Below, in pieces: positions 8,120-16,125 of a stretch of 35,563 nucleotides of DNA (position 1 is its first letter; each line of letters starts with the position of its first letter). Source of the DNA: CAZNLL01 sp964573885 (GTDB lineage Bacteria > Desulfobacterota > DSM-4660 > Desulfatiglandales > Desulfatiglandaceae); assembly GCA_964573885.1 (NCBI GenBank), contig CAZNLL010000026.1, positions 1 through 35,563 on the forward strand. The letters run 5' to 3'. Made by a program: the position numbers and the translations under genes. A model generated the notes under the pieces. It ran no database searches, was not told the DNA's origin, and worked only from the letters and a program-made list of their open reading frames with translations.

Positions 8120-9655
8120 ATGGCAGGGATAGTGGGCGTTGTAAAAAGAGACATGGAGTCCAAAGAGAGGGTAGATCCTACCATGGTGGGAAAGATGTTG
8201 AATATCCTAAGGCACCGTGGGCCGGATAACATACTCATAAGGAGTTTTACCGGAGGAGCGGTGGGATGTGTTGAACTCAACACCTCTCCCCGGTCCACAT
8301 ATGCCTTTTGTGCGGCAGGAAATTGTATCGTCTTATTGGATGGACTCCTCTATAACCCGCATGAAAAAAACCAGAATAACGTCCAGTTGCTCATGGAGCT
8401 GTACCTGGAATACGGAGAGGCCTGTTTCTCACAATTGGACGGCTATTTCGCCTGTGCCATCATTGATGAGGACAAGATCCTCCTGGCGAGGGATCCCCTC
8501 GGTGTAAGATACTTGGTCTATGGTTCCAAGATCGAAGAAGATGAATTGTATTTCGCCTCAGAGGCCAAGGCCCTGAGGGAATACGTCCCCTCCGTGGAAC
8601 TCGTCCCCCCTGGGCACTACTACTCTTCGGCGGATGACCAGCTCCACGCGTATAAGCCCTATACCCCTGAGACCCCTGACTTTGATCCGGAAGATGCAGA
8701 GGGAATCGCCCGTTTGGTCAAGAAAACCATGCTCCAGGCCACCCGGAGGCTGGTGGAAGACCGCGCCATCGGCGGTGTGGCGTTGAGCGGCGGGTTTGAC
8801 AGCTCTGTAGTGGCCGGCATCATGGCCAAGGAATACGGCATCAAGTTTCCCCAATTCACGGCCACCATCAAGAGGACCCCCGGCCCGGACCTGTATTTTT
8901 CCAAGGTCATGGCCGAGTTCCTGGAGGCGGATCACTATATCACGGAAATAACCGATGAACAGATCCTTAAGATACTCCCCAAGGCCGTGTGGTATCTGGA
9001 ATCCTTTGATCAGGACTGCATCTCGGGCTGGATTGCCAACTACTTCACCGCCAAACTGGCCGCCAGGTACACCAACTGCGTCTTTGTGGGGGAGACCGCG
9101 GACGAGATAGCCGGGGGGTATTTTGGAGAGCTGGAGGACTTCTATGATGAATGGGCGGAGCCTGAACAAAGGCAGCGGGTGTATCAAAAACTCATTGATA
9201 TCGCCGGCGACACCGGCCTGCGGAGGTTGAACCAGGGCTGGCACGCCGCTTCGGTCGAGCCCCGGACGCCCTTTCCTGATCCCAAGCTGGTGGCCCTTTT
9301 TGAAAAGATCCCCATGAAATACAAGTACAATGAAAACTATGATCAGGAAAAAGGGGAAGTCCCCGAGAAGTGGATCCTGCGCAAGGCCCTCCAGGAGTAT
9401 CTGCCCCCGGAAATCGCATGGCGCAAGAAAATGCGTTTTGCCAGGGGCGTGGGCGTGGATTCCCTCATGGACGAACTGGCGGGATCAAAGGTGAGCGAAA
9501 CCCAGTTCGAGGCCATGCCCTATACCCCCATTGCCAAAATAAAGTTAAACTCCAGGAAAGAAAGGCATTACTACAACCTGTTCATCAAGCAGGGGGTCTT
9601 TCCCATGGCCTTTGAAAACCTGACCATCCGTTGGGACCCCTTTTACGAGACCTGA
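8120..9655 (+). CDS. asparagine-synthetase-like protein with inactive glutaminase domain
   Basis: A 511-residue two-domain protein of the AsnB family. The N-terminal Ntn-type glutaminase fold is recognisable (MAGIVGVV, LRHRGPD, LARDPLGVRYL), but the obligatory Cys2 is Ala, so it cannot release ammonia from glutamine. The C-terminal synthetase domain has an intact ATP pyrophosphatase loop, SGGFDSS, and GETADEIAGGYF. Hence it could adenylate a carboxylate using free ammonia or another amine. It may act on a small molecule or peptide instead of aspartate; family members in natural-product clusters do this. The ATG follows GGGAGGAAG. The nearest gene is a ZIP transporter, giving no clue to the substrate. 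Confidence 0.85.
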   Translation: MAGIVGVVKRDMESKERVDPTMVGKMLNILRHRGPDNILIRSFTGGAVGCVELNTSPRSTYAFCAAGNCIVLLDGLLYNPHEKNQNNVQLLMELYLEYGEACFSQLDGYFACAIIDEDKILLARDPLGVRYLVYGSKIEEDELYFASEAKALREYVPSVELVPPGHYYSSADDQLHAYKPYTPETPDFDPEDAEGIARLVKKTMLQATRRLVEDRAIGGVALSGGFDSSVVAGIMAKEYGIKFPQFTATIKRTPGPDLYFSKVMAEFLEADHYITEITDEQILKILPKAVWYLESFDQDCISGWIANYFTAKLAARYTNCVFVGETADEIAGGYFGELEDFYDEWAEPEQRQRVYQKLIDIAGDTGLRRLNQGWHAASVEPRTPFPDPKLVALFEKIPMKYKYNENYDQEKGEVPEKWILRKALQEYLPPEIAWRKKMRFARGVGVDSLMDELAGSKVSETQFEAMPYTPIAKIKLNSRKERHYYNLFIKQGVFPMAFENLTIRWDPFYET

Positions 9656-9728
9656 AAAAGGCCGTGCCCGGGCCGGCCAGGAGAACGAAACAGCCCTTAT
9701 TCAAGGTCAATAAATCGGTCCTTTTTGA

Positions 9729-11120
9729 TCACCCTCTCAGGATGAGGTCGGCACAAAGCATGGCGCTTCTGGCGGCGCCGTTGGTGGCCAACCCCCTGCC
9801 CTGGTACGTATCGCCTGCAAAGAAGAGGTTGGAGATGCCGGGGGCCTGGAGCCCGGGTTTGAAGCGGCCCACCAGGCCGGGCTTTCGGGCCAGGCCGTCA
9901 CAGCCGTCCACATAATAAGGGAGCCGCCATTCCATCTTGTCTTGGATTCCGGGGAACATCTCTTTTACGTCTTCCCACATGAGGTCGAGCAATCGCTTCC
10001 TTTTGAATCTGTCCGAGGCCTCGGCATGCTCGCAGACGATATCCGTGTGCAGAAGCTGTTTCCCCTCGGGGGCCACAGAGGGTGAAAAATTAGACGCCGG
10101 AAACCCCTGGAAGGGGAACCCGGCGTGCCTGGTCCTCAGGGCCGTGAAAAAACAACGCTTTCCGGCCTCCACAATCGGTTCGGAAAGCCCGATCATGTAG
10201 CCGATAAGGCCCGTGACTTCGTGCCGGATATCCAGGATGCGCTTGAGCCACCACCCGGGCATGGGACCGGTCTCCGGGTTAAAATCCATCACATGGGGTA
10301 ACTGGTAAATAGGCAGGGCACAGACCACTCGATGGGCGGAGATGACCCGGGTTTCAGGGAGACGGTATTCTTCCTGGTAGGGGTGTTTCCGGGACGGCAC
10401 CCGGACACCGGTCGCCCGCCCGCCTTCGATAACCACTTCATCCACCTCGCAATGGGTCTCCACCTCCCCCCGCTTTTCCCGGACCGCCTCCACCAGGCCC
10501 CGGGTGATGCCCTCCATGCCCTCCAGGGGATAACTGGCCTGCAAGACCTGTCTGGTCTTCTGGAGATTATCCCTGGCGATATAGAGCACCTCTCCGGCCG
10601 CCATATCAATGGCCCTGGGGATGGTGGTCATGATCATGCCGATGTCGGTGAACAATTCCCTGATGGAAGGCTGGGGCACGTGTTCCATCAACCATTCCTC
10701 CAGGGAACGATTGTCCCAGGCTTCAATATCGGCATCCCCCATCCCGGCGATCCTCTGCAAAAGGTCCCTGAAGGCCTTTTTGTCTTCATCGCTCATGGGG
10801 ACGAGTTCGGCCACATTGATAAAGCGCTCCCCGTTCCACATGTCCACGGTCTGGCTGAAGGGGGCCCACTGGACCTCCTTGCCCACCCGCTTGTTCAATT
10901 CCGTGCAACTGGCCTTTTCCCCCAATTCGATCAAATGGAGACCCACATCAACCCGCCACCCCTTTTCAGGATAGCCCTCATAGCTCATGAGCCGGCCCCC
11001 GGCCCTGGGGAATCTATCCAGAACCAGGACCTGTTGCCCGCCCTCTTTTGCCAGAATGGCGGCAACGCCCAGACCGGCAATGCCGGCGCCCACCACAATG
11101 GTGTCATATCGATCCTGCAT
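9729..11120 (-). CDS. FAD-dependent phytoene-desaturase-like oxidoreductase
   Basis: A 463-residue flavoprotein. The N-terminal dinucleotide-binding motif is DTIVVGAGIAGLGVAAILAK followed by the GGR signature (RAGGRLMSYEG). The C-terminal FAD motif NLFFAGDTYQGRGLATNGAARS is present, so the family is the CrtI/amine-oxidase-like group. The substrate is unknown; in this operon an acyl or isoprenoid-like lipid is conceivable. The start at 11120 has AAGGAGAGGGAG directly upstream; an alternative ATG at 11144 is weaker. It is the last gene of the six-gene operon that starts at 15370, and faces the asparagine-synthetase-like gene head-on with 73 bases between the ends. Confidence 0.8.
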   Translation of the reverse strand: MQDRYDTIVVGAGIAGLGVAAILAKEGGQQVLVLDRFPRAGGRLMSYEGYPEKGWRVDVGLHLIELGEKASCTELNKRVGKEVQWAPFSQTVDMWNGERFINVAELVPMSDEDKKAFRDLLQRIAGMGDADIEAWDNRSLEEWLMEHVPQPSIRELFTDIGMIMTTIPRAIDMAAGEVLYIARDNLQKTRQVLQASYPLEGMEGITRGLVEAVREKRGEVETHCEVDEVVIEGGRATGVRVPSRKHPYQEEYRLPETRVISAHRVVCALPIYQLPHVMDFNPETGPMPGWWLKRILDIRHEVTGLIGYMIGLSEPIVEAGKRCFFTALRTRHAGFPFQGFPASNFSPSVAPEGKQLLHTDIVCEHAEASDRFKRKRLLDLMWEDVKEMFPGIQDKMEWRLPYYVDGCDGLARKPGLVGRFKPGLQAPGISNLFFAGDTYQGRGLATNGAARSAMLCADLILRG

Positions 11121-11185
11121 CTCCCTCTCCTTTCTCTTGTTCATGCCGCTTCCAGCCTTTTTATCCCTCAAAAACCTCAGAGGCC

Positions 11186-11992
11186 TCAGGAGCAAAGGCT
11201 TAAGGTTCGGCGGCACACCCCGTGAACATCCACAAATATCTGCTCCCTGGACCGCCGCAGGCCTTCCGGCCGGACAGCGATCAATGCCACGTCGTCCACG
11301 GTGCCGGAACCCGAATCATATCGGGCCAGCAGGTCGCCCGGGACACCGGCCACAGGGGTTTCCTGAATAGATTCGGCAAGGCACCCTTCCATGCCCGAAG
11401 GTCCTGGGAACCGAAGATCCCAGATCCCGTCCGTGGCCAGGAGGAAGACCGAACCGGCAGGGGAGGGAAAGGCCTCGGCCTGGTAGACCTTTTTTGACCG
11501 CCCCGCCATCCAGAAGTTGGTCTGGGAGATCTGCCGAAGGCCCGATTCCGGATTGTAGTGGTACAGGAGGCTGTCTCCAGAGTGACAGAGGATCCCCATG
11601 GTTTCTTTGGGGCAGCGAACCACCATAAGCGCGGTTAATGTGGTGGCGTCACCGTAAGGGACCGCTGCCAGGACCGATTCCACGGCTCCCTTAAAGCGCT
11701 CCACCACACGGGTCACATCGCCGGAGCCACGGGTCAGGGCCCGGCCCACGCCCCTGAAGTCCGCGGCCATGCGGGCCAATCTATTCGTCAACCGTTGAGA
11801 GGCACCACTCGCCCTTTCAGACCCGTCCGCCACGGCAAAAAGGCCTTGTTGCAGGTCCATGAAAATGGCGTCCTCCCCCTGGGGACCACCCCGGCCCAAC
11901 CTCATCCGTGCACCCACCCCGCGGGGCTGTTCAAATGAAAGGGAAATAGGTGTCCTTTCTTTATAGGGGCTCGCCCTATGGAACGATATCAA
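11186..11992 (-). CDS. PP2C-type serine/threonine phosphatase
   Basis: A metal-dependent PPM/PP2C phosphatase of up to 268 residues. Motifs in order: GEDAIF (first metal Asp), FAVADGSE, a conserved GDSLLYHY, LLATDGIWD, and the final DDVALIAV. All metal-ligating Asp appear present. The upstream gene's stop lies inside this frame: the TTG at 11992 overlaps it by 17 bases. That start has weak initiation signals, and an internal start (for example ATG 11905) is possible. It sits in the middle of an acyl-CoA operon, where it could reverse phosphorylation of one of the enzymes. No partner kinase is seen in the window. Confidence 0.75.
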   Translation of the reverse strand: MISFHRASPYKERTPISLSFEQPRGVGARMRLGRGGPQGEDAIFMDLQQGLFAVADGSERASGASQRLTNRLARMAADFRGVGRALTRGSGDVTRVVERFKGAVESVLAAVPYGDATTLTALMVVRCPKETMGILCHSGDSLLYHYNPESGLRQISQTNFWMAGRSKKVYQAEAFPSPAGSVFLLATDGIWDLRFPGPSGMEGCLAESIQETPVAGVPGDLLARYDSGSGTVDDVALIAVRPEGLRRSREQIFVDVHGVCRRTLSLCS

Positions 11993-12455
11993 AGTATCGA
12001 ATGTCCTGGATGTTGCCTTGCATCTCTTCGGGCTTCTTGAAAACCGCTTTGACCTTCATGCCCACCTGGATCTTGCTTAGGTCCGTCTCATTGATGATGT
12101 GGGAAAAAATGGCGTCCGCCCCCTCAATCCGGATATAGCCGTAGGTATAGGGAATGGGCCGCTGCTCCCCCGTATCCGGGTCGATAAAGGGATAGTTGAC
12201 CACTGAAAAGGCGGTGAGGACCCCCTCATTGGGCAAAGGCACCAGTTCGTCCAGTTCCCTGAAACAGGGCCCGCAGAGCCTTCGAGGGGGGACATAGACC
12301 ATCCCGCACGAGGGGCACCGTATCCCGATGAAACGCTGGTTTTCCCGGATCTCCTGAAAAAACCGGCTGCCGTGTTTGCCGATGGACCACTCATAGGGCA
12401 TGGGTGTGGTAAAGCGCACCGTGAGCAAATCTCCATAATCGCGTTCCGTGGTCAT
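11976..12455 (-). CDS. Zn-ribbon/OB-fold acyl-CoA-associated protein (DUF35), copy 2
   Basis: A 159-residue partner subunit for thiolase-fold enzymes. The rubredoxin-like zinc ribbon is CPSCGMVYVPPRRLCGPC (about 48-65), followed by an OB-fold with VLTAFSVV and the YGYIRIEGAD segment. Such proteins bind the acyl-CoA or the thiolase and are known in the archaeal acetoacetyl-CoA thiolase/HMG-CoA synthase complex, in BbsA of anaerobic toluene degradation, and in steroid retro-aldolases. The gene directly follows a thiolase-like gene (57 bases), which is its likely partner. AAAGGAAC precedes the ATG at 12455. Confidence 0.85.
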   Translation of the reverse strand: MTTERDYGDLLTVRFTTPMPYEWSIGKHGSRFFQEIRENQRFIGIRCPSCGMVYVPPRRLCGPCFRELDELVPLPNEGVLTAFSVVNYPFIDPDTGEQRPIPYTYGYIRIEGADAIFSHIINETDLSKIQVGMKVKAVFKKPEEMQGNIQDIRYFDIVP

Positions 12456-12512
12456 GGTTCACTGGTTCCTTTCATACAACAAAAGGTTCAAGGTTGAGAA
12501 GATCCATGGAGA

Positions 12513-13673
12513 TTACGGTTTGTCCGCGCTCAAGATCATCACATCGGACCAGAAGCAGCCCCCGAAACCTGTGGCCAGGGCCAGCCGCACATCGGGGACC
12601 TGCCGTTTCCCTCCCTTTCCCATGATCTGGATGGAGGCCTCCGCCACCCGCAGAAGCGCTGTGGCACCGATACAGTTGGTGCTGATGACCCCCCCCGAGG
12701 GGTTCACCGGAATGGTGCCGTCCATGTCCGTGTGCCCGTCGGCCACGAATCGAGGACCTCGGCCCGGACCGCAAAACCCAAGGTCTTCGATCCACTTAAG
12801 GCCCGCATAGGTATAGGGCAGGTAGAGTTCCGCCACGTCAAACTGCTCTGAAGGCCGGGTAATGCCCGCCTTTTGATAGGCCTCACGGGAGGCCCGCTTC
12901 AGGGAAACCAGCCCTTTGTTGTAATCCGATGAATCGCCGAACCAGGTGTAGGTGTGCCGCACGGCGCAGGAACGGACCCAGGCCGGTTTGGGGGCCAGTC
13001 TCTGGGCCACACCGTCGGCGGCAAAGAGGACGGCGCAGGCCCCGTCCGTGCGGGGGCATACATCCAGGAGTTTAATGGGATAGGCCAGCATGGGCGAGGC
13101 CATGACATCCTCCAGGGTAATGGGTTTCCTCAGGTGGGCATGAGGGTTGTTGAGCGCATGGGTACGGTCCCGCACGGCCACCCAGGCCGCATCCTCCTGG
13201 GCGGCCCCGTATTGCTCCATGTAGGCCGTGGCCTCGGTGGCCAGGCTGGGAATGGCGCCGGAATAGGAAAACCGGTCCCAGACGGGATCGCTGCAGGTGA
13301 CGATGGCCGCGGTGGTGTCGCTCTCGGAGTTCTTTTCCCAACCGATGGCCAAAACCCTGTCAAAAAGGCCGGAGGCCACGTGGTAGTATGCGGCGATGGC
13401 CACGGAGCTTCCTGTTGTGCCGCCGGTGGTGACCTTCATGATGGGCTTCATGAAGCCCCCCGAGCCCTCCACGCTCCACGTGTCCACATAATTGATAGAC
13501 TCAAAGTGGTCCATGTTGCCGATCACAACGGCGTCTACCTCATTTATGGTCAGGTCACAGTCCTCAAGGGACCGAACCACGGCCTCGTAAATCATCTCCC
13601 GGCCGTTGACATCCGGCCGATGGCTCTTGTGATCGGTCTGTCCCGTTCCCACAATGGCTACATTTCTTGGCAT
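12513..13673 (-). CDS. thiolase-fold protein without nucleophilic Cys, copy 2
   Basis: A 386-residue thiolase-superfamily protein (MPRNVAIVGTGQT start; conserved NPSGGVIST near the C-terminus). In active thiolases the first half carries CASG; here the equivalent stretch is VTTGGTTGSS, with Gly where the Cys should be. The C-terminal GHPxGATG is TNCIGATA, so the catalytic His is also replaced. It therefore should not perform ordinary Claisen chemistry. It may be an aldolase-type enzyme like Ltp2, which works with a DUF35 partner, or a non-catalytic subunit of a heteromer with the other copy. AGAGGAG precedes ATG 13673. It ends 57 bases before its DUF35 partner. Confidence 0.82.
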   Translation of the reverse strand: MPRNVAIVGTGQTDHKSHRPDVNGREMIYEAVVRSLEDCDLTINEVDAVVIGNMDHFESINYVDTWSVEGSGGFMKPIMKVTTGGTTGSSVAIAAYYHVASGLFDRVLAIGWEKNSESDTTAAIVTCSDPVWDRFSYSGAIPSLATEATAYMEQYGAAQEDAAWVAVRDRTHALNNPHAHLRKPITLEDVMASPMLAYPIKLLDVCPRTDGACAVLFAADGVAQRLAPKPAWVRSCAVRHTYTWFGDSSDYNKGLVSLKRASREAYQKAGITRPSEQFDVAELYLPYTYAGLKWIEDLGFCGPGRGPRFVADGHTDMDGTIPVNPSGGVISTNCIGATALLRVAEASIQIMGKGGKRQVPDVRLALATGFGGCFWSDVMILSADKP

Positions 13674-13705
13674 ATTCGCTCCTCTGAAAGGCAGGCCCAC
13701 CCGCC

Positions 13706-14848
13706 CTACTTGTCCGAGCTCACGATCCATACACAGTGGCTTTGTCCACAGGGGCCGTTGATGCCGTGGGCCAGGGCGGTTCGGGCCCCTGCCACCTGCC
13801 GGTCCCCGGCTTGTCCCCGGACCTGGAGGCTGGCTTCCGCGATCCTGGCAAGGCCGGCCGTTAAAAGGGCGTGGGCGGAGAGGACTCCGCCGGACGGGTT
13901 TACTGGCAGGGGTCCCCCCATGGCGGTCACCCCTTCTCTCTGGAGCCGGGCCCCTTCACCGGCCCCGCAAAACCCCATGCCCTCCAGCCAGAGGGGCTCC
14001 ATGTAACTGAAGGCGTCGTAGAGTTCCAGCACATGGATCTCCTTCAGGGGATCACTGATGCCCGCCATGTCATAGGCCTTTTGGGCCGCCTTTTTCAGGG
14101 CCGGGGATTGGGCCAGATCCCGGTCGCCCAGGAAAAAGGCCTCGGAGCAATGGGCCACCCCGCGGATCCATGCCGGAAGAGTCTTTGCCTTTGCCGCGAC
14201 CCCTTCCCGGGCGATGATGACGGCCGCGGCCCCGTCGCTGATAGGGCTGCAGTCCAGACGCTTGATGGGGTCCGCCAGTTTTTCCGAGGCCATCACGTCC
14301 TGGACGGTGATATCCAGGGGGAGGTGGGCCAGGGGATTGTTCCGGGCGTTCTGGTGGTTCTTCACCGAGACCCGGGCAAAATCCTCCTCACTCAGATCGA
14401 ACCGCTCCATATAGGCGTTGGCCTGGAGGGCGGCGGCGCTCACGGCCTCGATGCCCAGGTGCCGCTGGTAGACGGGGTCGAACATGGCATTAGTGATGAT
14501 CTTCATGTCGCCCTCGCTCCCCTTGCCGTGGGCCACCACCAACGTGGTGTCGAATCCTCCCAGAACGCGCATGGCCCCGTAAAAGGCCCCGAAGGTGCCG
14601 TCCCCTTCCACCGTGGACACGTTCTTATCATGGGCCCCGGCCGCCTCGCCCACAGCCATGGACGAGATGGTCCTGCCGTCCAGGAAGTCATTGGAAACGG
14701 TGATCACGTTGTCGATATCCTCAATGGTCATCCCTGCATCCTCAAGGGCATCCCGGGTGACCTCGTAGACCAGGTCGTAGCATGTCTTGTCCCGCATCCG
14801 CCCCCGGTAGGGGGTCTGGGCCACACCGACGATCGCTATGTTCTCCAT
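13706..14848 (-). CDS. thiolase-fold protein without nucleophilic Cys, copy 1
   Basis: A 380-residue paralogue of the next gene (MENIAIVGVAQTPYRG start). The nucleophile region is VEGDGTFGAFYGA: again Gly replaces Cys, giving GTFG compared with CASG. The C-terminal segment is NPSGGVLSAHALLTAG, so here a His is kept. Having His in one copy and not in the other fits an asymmetric heterodimer, as seen for some thiolase/DUF35 complexes. The start at 14848 follows GAGAGGCGG. Genes are 32 bases apart, so co-translation and complex formation are likely. Its DUF35 partner is the upstream gene at 15370. Confidence 0.82.
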   Translation of the reverse strand: MENIAIVGVAQTPYRGRMRDKTCYDLVYEVTRDALEDAGMTIEDIDNVITVSNDFLDGRTISSMAVGEAAGAHDKNVSTVEGDGTFGAFYGAMRVLGGFDTTLVVAHGKGSEGDMKIITNAMFDPVYQRHLGIEAVSAAALQANAYMERFDLSEEDFARVSVKNHQNARNNPLAHLPLDITVQDVMASEKLADPIKRLDCSPISDGAAAVIIAREGVAAKAKTLPAWIRGVAHCSEAFFLGDRDLAQSPALKKAAQKAYDMAGISDPLKEIHVLELYDAFSYMEPLWLEGMGFCGAGEGARLQREGVTAMGGPLPVNPSGGVLSAHALLTAGLARIAEASLQVRGQAGDRQVAGARTALAHGINGPCGQSHCVWIVSSDK

Positions 14849-14902
14849 AATACCGCCTCTCGATTCAATAGGTGCCAAATCGTCCTACGGATCTGATTCA
14901 AA

Positions 14903-15370
14903 TCAGTCCGAAGCCTCTGCGATCTCAAAATCCGCAATGTCCAGGATGTGACCGGTGCGTTCCTCTTTGAACCTCGCCCTCACCCGAACCCCGTTTTTGA
15001 GCCTTTCCAGATCGTGTCGCACAATATGCAAGAGATCCACATCGGCCCCGTCCAGCCGGATCAGGGCATAGGCAAAGGGGGGTTCCGCCGGTTGTCCGGG
15101 ACCGGTGTAACGGACCACCGTATGGGCCGTGACCACCCCTTCGGTGCCCAGTTCCACCCATTCCTTAATGTCCTCGAAGCACCGGCCGCAATTCTTTCGG
15201 GGCGGCACATACACCGTGTTGCACCCGGGGCACCGGTTGCCCCAAATCTTTTTATCATCCCGCAGTCCCCGGAGAAAACGGCTCCCCGTCTCACCCACCC
15301 ACCAGGTATAAGGAACCGCAATCTGTCCTTTGAGGGTCAGGGCCTCCACATCATCCAGCCGATTGGTCAT
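14903..15370 (-). CDS. Zn-ribbon/OB-fold acyl-CoA-associated protein (DUF35), copy 1
   Basis: A 155-residue protein and first gene of the operon. The zinc ribbon CPGCNTVYVPPRKNCGRC is followed by the OB-fold with VVTAHTVVRYTGP and FAYALIRLDGAD. It has the same TWWVGETGSRFLRG lead-in seen in copy 2 (EWSIGKHGSRFF), showing that the two DUF35 genes are paralogues. An excellent AAGGAGATAGAGA precedes the ATG at 15370. The gene order DUF35-thiolase-thiolase-DUF35 suggests two pairs or one four-subunit complex. The promoter should lie in 15371-15573, shared divergently with the PerR/Fur gene. Confidence 0.87.
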   Translation of the reverse strand: MTNRLDDVEALTLKGQIAVPYTWWVGETGSRFLRGLRDDKKIWGNRCPGCNTVYVPPRKNCGRCFEDIKEWVELGTEGVVTAHTVVRYTGPGQPAEPPFAYALIRLDGADVDLLHIVRHDLERLKNGVRVRARFKEERTGHILDIADFEIAEASD

Positions 15371-15486
15371 TCTCTATCTCCTTGTAAGCGGGCCTTTGGT
15401 TAAACAGAACTGCAGCTCTTTTACAAAGGGCGCGGTCCCTGTCCAGCCCGGGTTGATCACGTGGAGGAGTTTAGCGCACCCCCAAG

Positions 15487-15503
15487 CCCATGTCCAGCAT
15501 GGG
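15487..15503. promoter_or_regulatory. inverted repeat in divergent promoter region
   Basis: CCCATG-TCCAG-CATGGG is a perfect 6 bp dyad 117 bases before the thiolase/DUF35 operon and about 70 bases before the regulator gene. It could be an operator for the minus-strand operon or a chance dyad; no T run follows it. Confidence 0.25.
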
Positions 15504-15530
15504 TCCTGAAAAAGATTGACATTTATTATC

Positions 15531-15560
15531 TTGACAGATAGCCTCTTTTTAAATAATAAT
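15531..15560 (+). promoter_or_regulatory. sigma-70 promoter of perR/fur gene, near-leaderless
   Basis: TTGACA at 15531-15536 is a perfect -35; AATAAT at 15555-15560, 18 bases later, matches the -10 consensus at five of six positions. Transcription would begin near 15567, leaving only about seven bases before the ATG at 15574 and no Shine-Dalgarno. Another TTGACA lies at 15516-15521. Confidence 0.55.
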
Positions 15561-15575
15561 TTTCCATAAAATTAT
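15556..15575. promoter_or_regulatory. autoregulatory PerR/Fur-type operator over the start codon
   Basis: ATAATTTT-CCAT-AAAATTAT is a perfect 8+8 bp inverted repeat. It covers the -10 element, the predicted transcription start and the first two bases of the ATG. AT-rich dyads of this length are typical of Fur-superfamily sites (PerR box TTATAATNATTATAA), though the 4-base spacer is unusual. Binding would block initiation, giving negative autoregulation. Confidence 0.5.
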
Positions 15576-16023
15576 GAGAGACTCCAACGTTCGTCTTGAA
15601 CATATGTTATCCAAGCTCAAGAGGCAGCATTTTCGGATCACGCCTCAAAGGCTTTGCGTCGTGAAAATCCTGGCGGCCGGCAAAGGCCACCCCAGTGCAG
15701 AGGAGATCTATGCCCAGGTGAAAAAGGATTTTCCCACCACCAGTCTGGCCACCGTGTATAAGACCATCAATTTGCTCAAGGAAATGGGAGAGATCCTGGA
15801 GTTGGGGTTCAGCCATGACAGCAGCCGCTATGACGGCAGCAATCCCCATCCTCACCCTCATTTGATCTGCATGAGATGCAAAAGGATTGTGGATTTTGAG
15901 GCCCCCGCCTTGACCGGGATGGCCCGGGATATCTCCCGGAAGACAGGGTATGAAATCGTAAACCATCGCCTTGATTTCTTCGGCATTTGTCCTGAATGCC
16001 GGGAGGAGAAACAGAGCGGCTAA
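15574..16023 (+). CDS. Fur-family transcriptional regulator, PerR-like
   Basis: A 149-residue metal-dependent repressor. The winged helix spans about residues 15-80 (RITPQRLCVVKIL, HPSAEEIY, TSLATVYKTINLL). The dimerisation domain holds the His-rich PHPHPHLIC, and C99xxC102 with C139xxC142 form the structural zinc site. The sequence around HPHPHLICMRCKRIVDFE most resembles peroxide-sensing PerR. It stands 102 bases before the peroxiredoxin gene, its natural target. No ribosome site precedes ATG 15574 and the promoter implies a leader of only a few bases; ATG 15604 is an alternative but equally lacks a site. Confidence 0.88.
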   Translation: MRDSNVRLEHMLSKLKRQHFRITPQRLCVVKILAAGKGHPSAEEIYAQVKKDFPTTSLATVYKTINLLKEMGEILELGFSHDSSRYDGSNPHPHPHLICMRCKRIVDFEAPALTGMARDISRKTGYEIVNHRLDFFGICPECREEKQSG

Positions 16024-16125
16024 TTTTTTTGTCTTTTGTAAGGATAAATATTACGCATTAAAATATCAGGGTGTTATAGTACACAGGATAGAACAGTAAA
16101 CCTTAGCTGAAAAGGAGGTGGGTCA

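Noticed and set aside
9656..9728. GGCC-rich hairpin between converging genes as a bidirectional terminator
   Set aside because: Stem arms are only four bases and no T run is attached on either strand.
10332..11225. 297-codon plus-strand frame opposite the FAD oxidoreductase
   Set aside because: His/Gly/Pro-rich antisense reading of a GC-rich gene; the minus strand carries clear FAD motifs.
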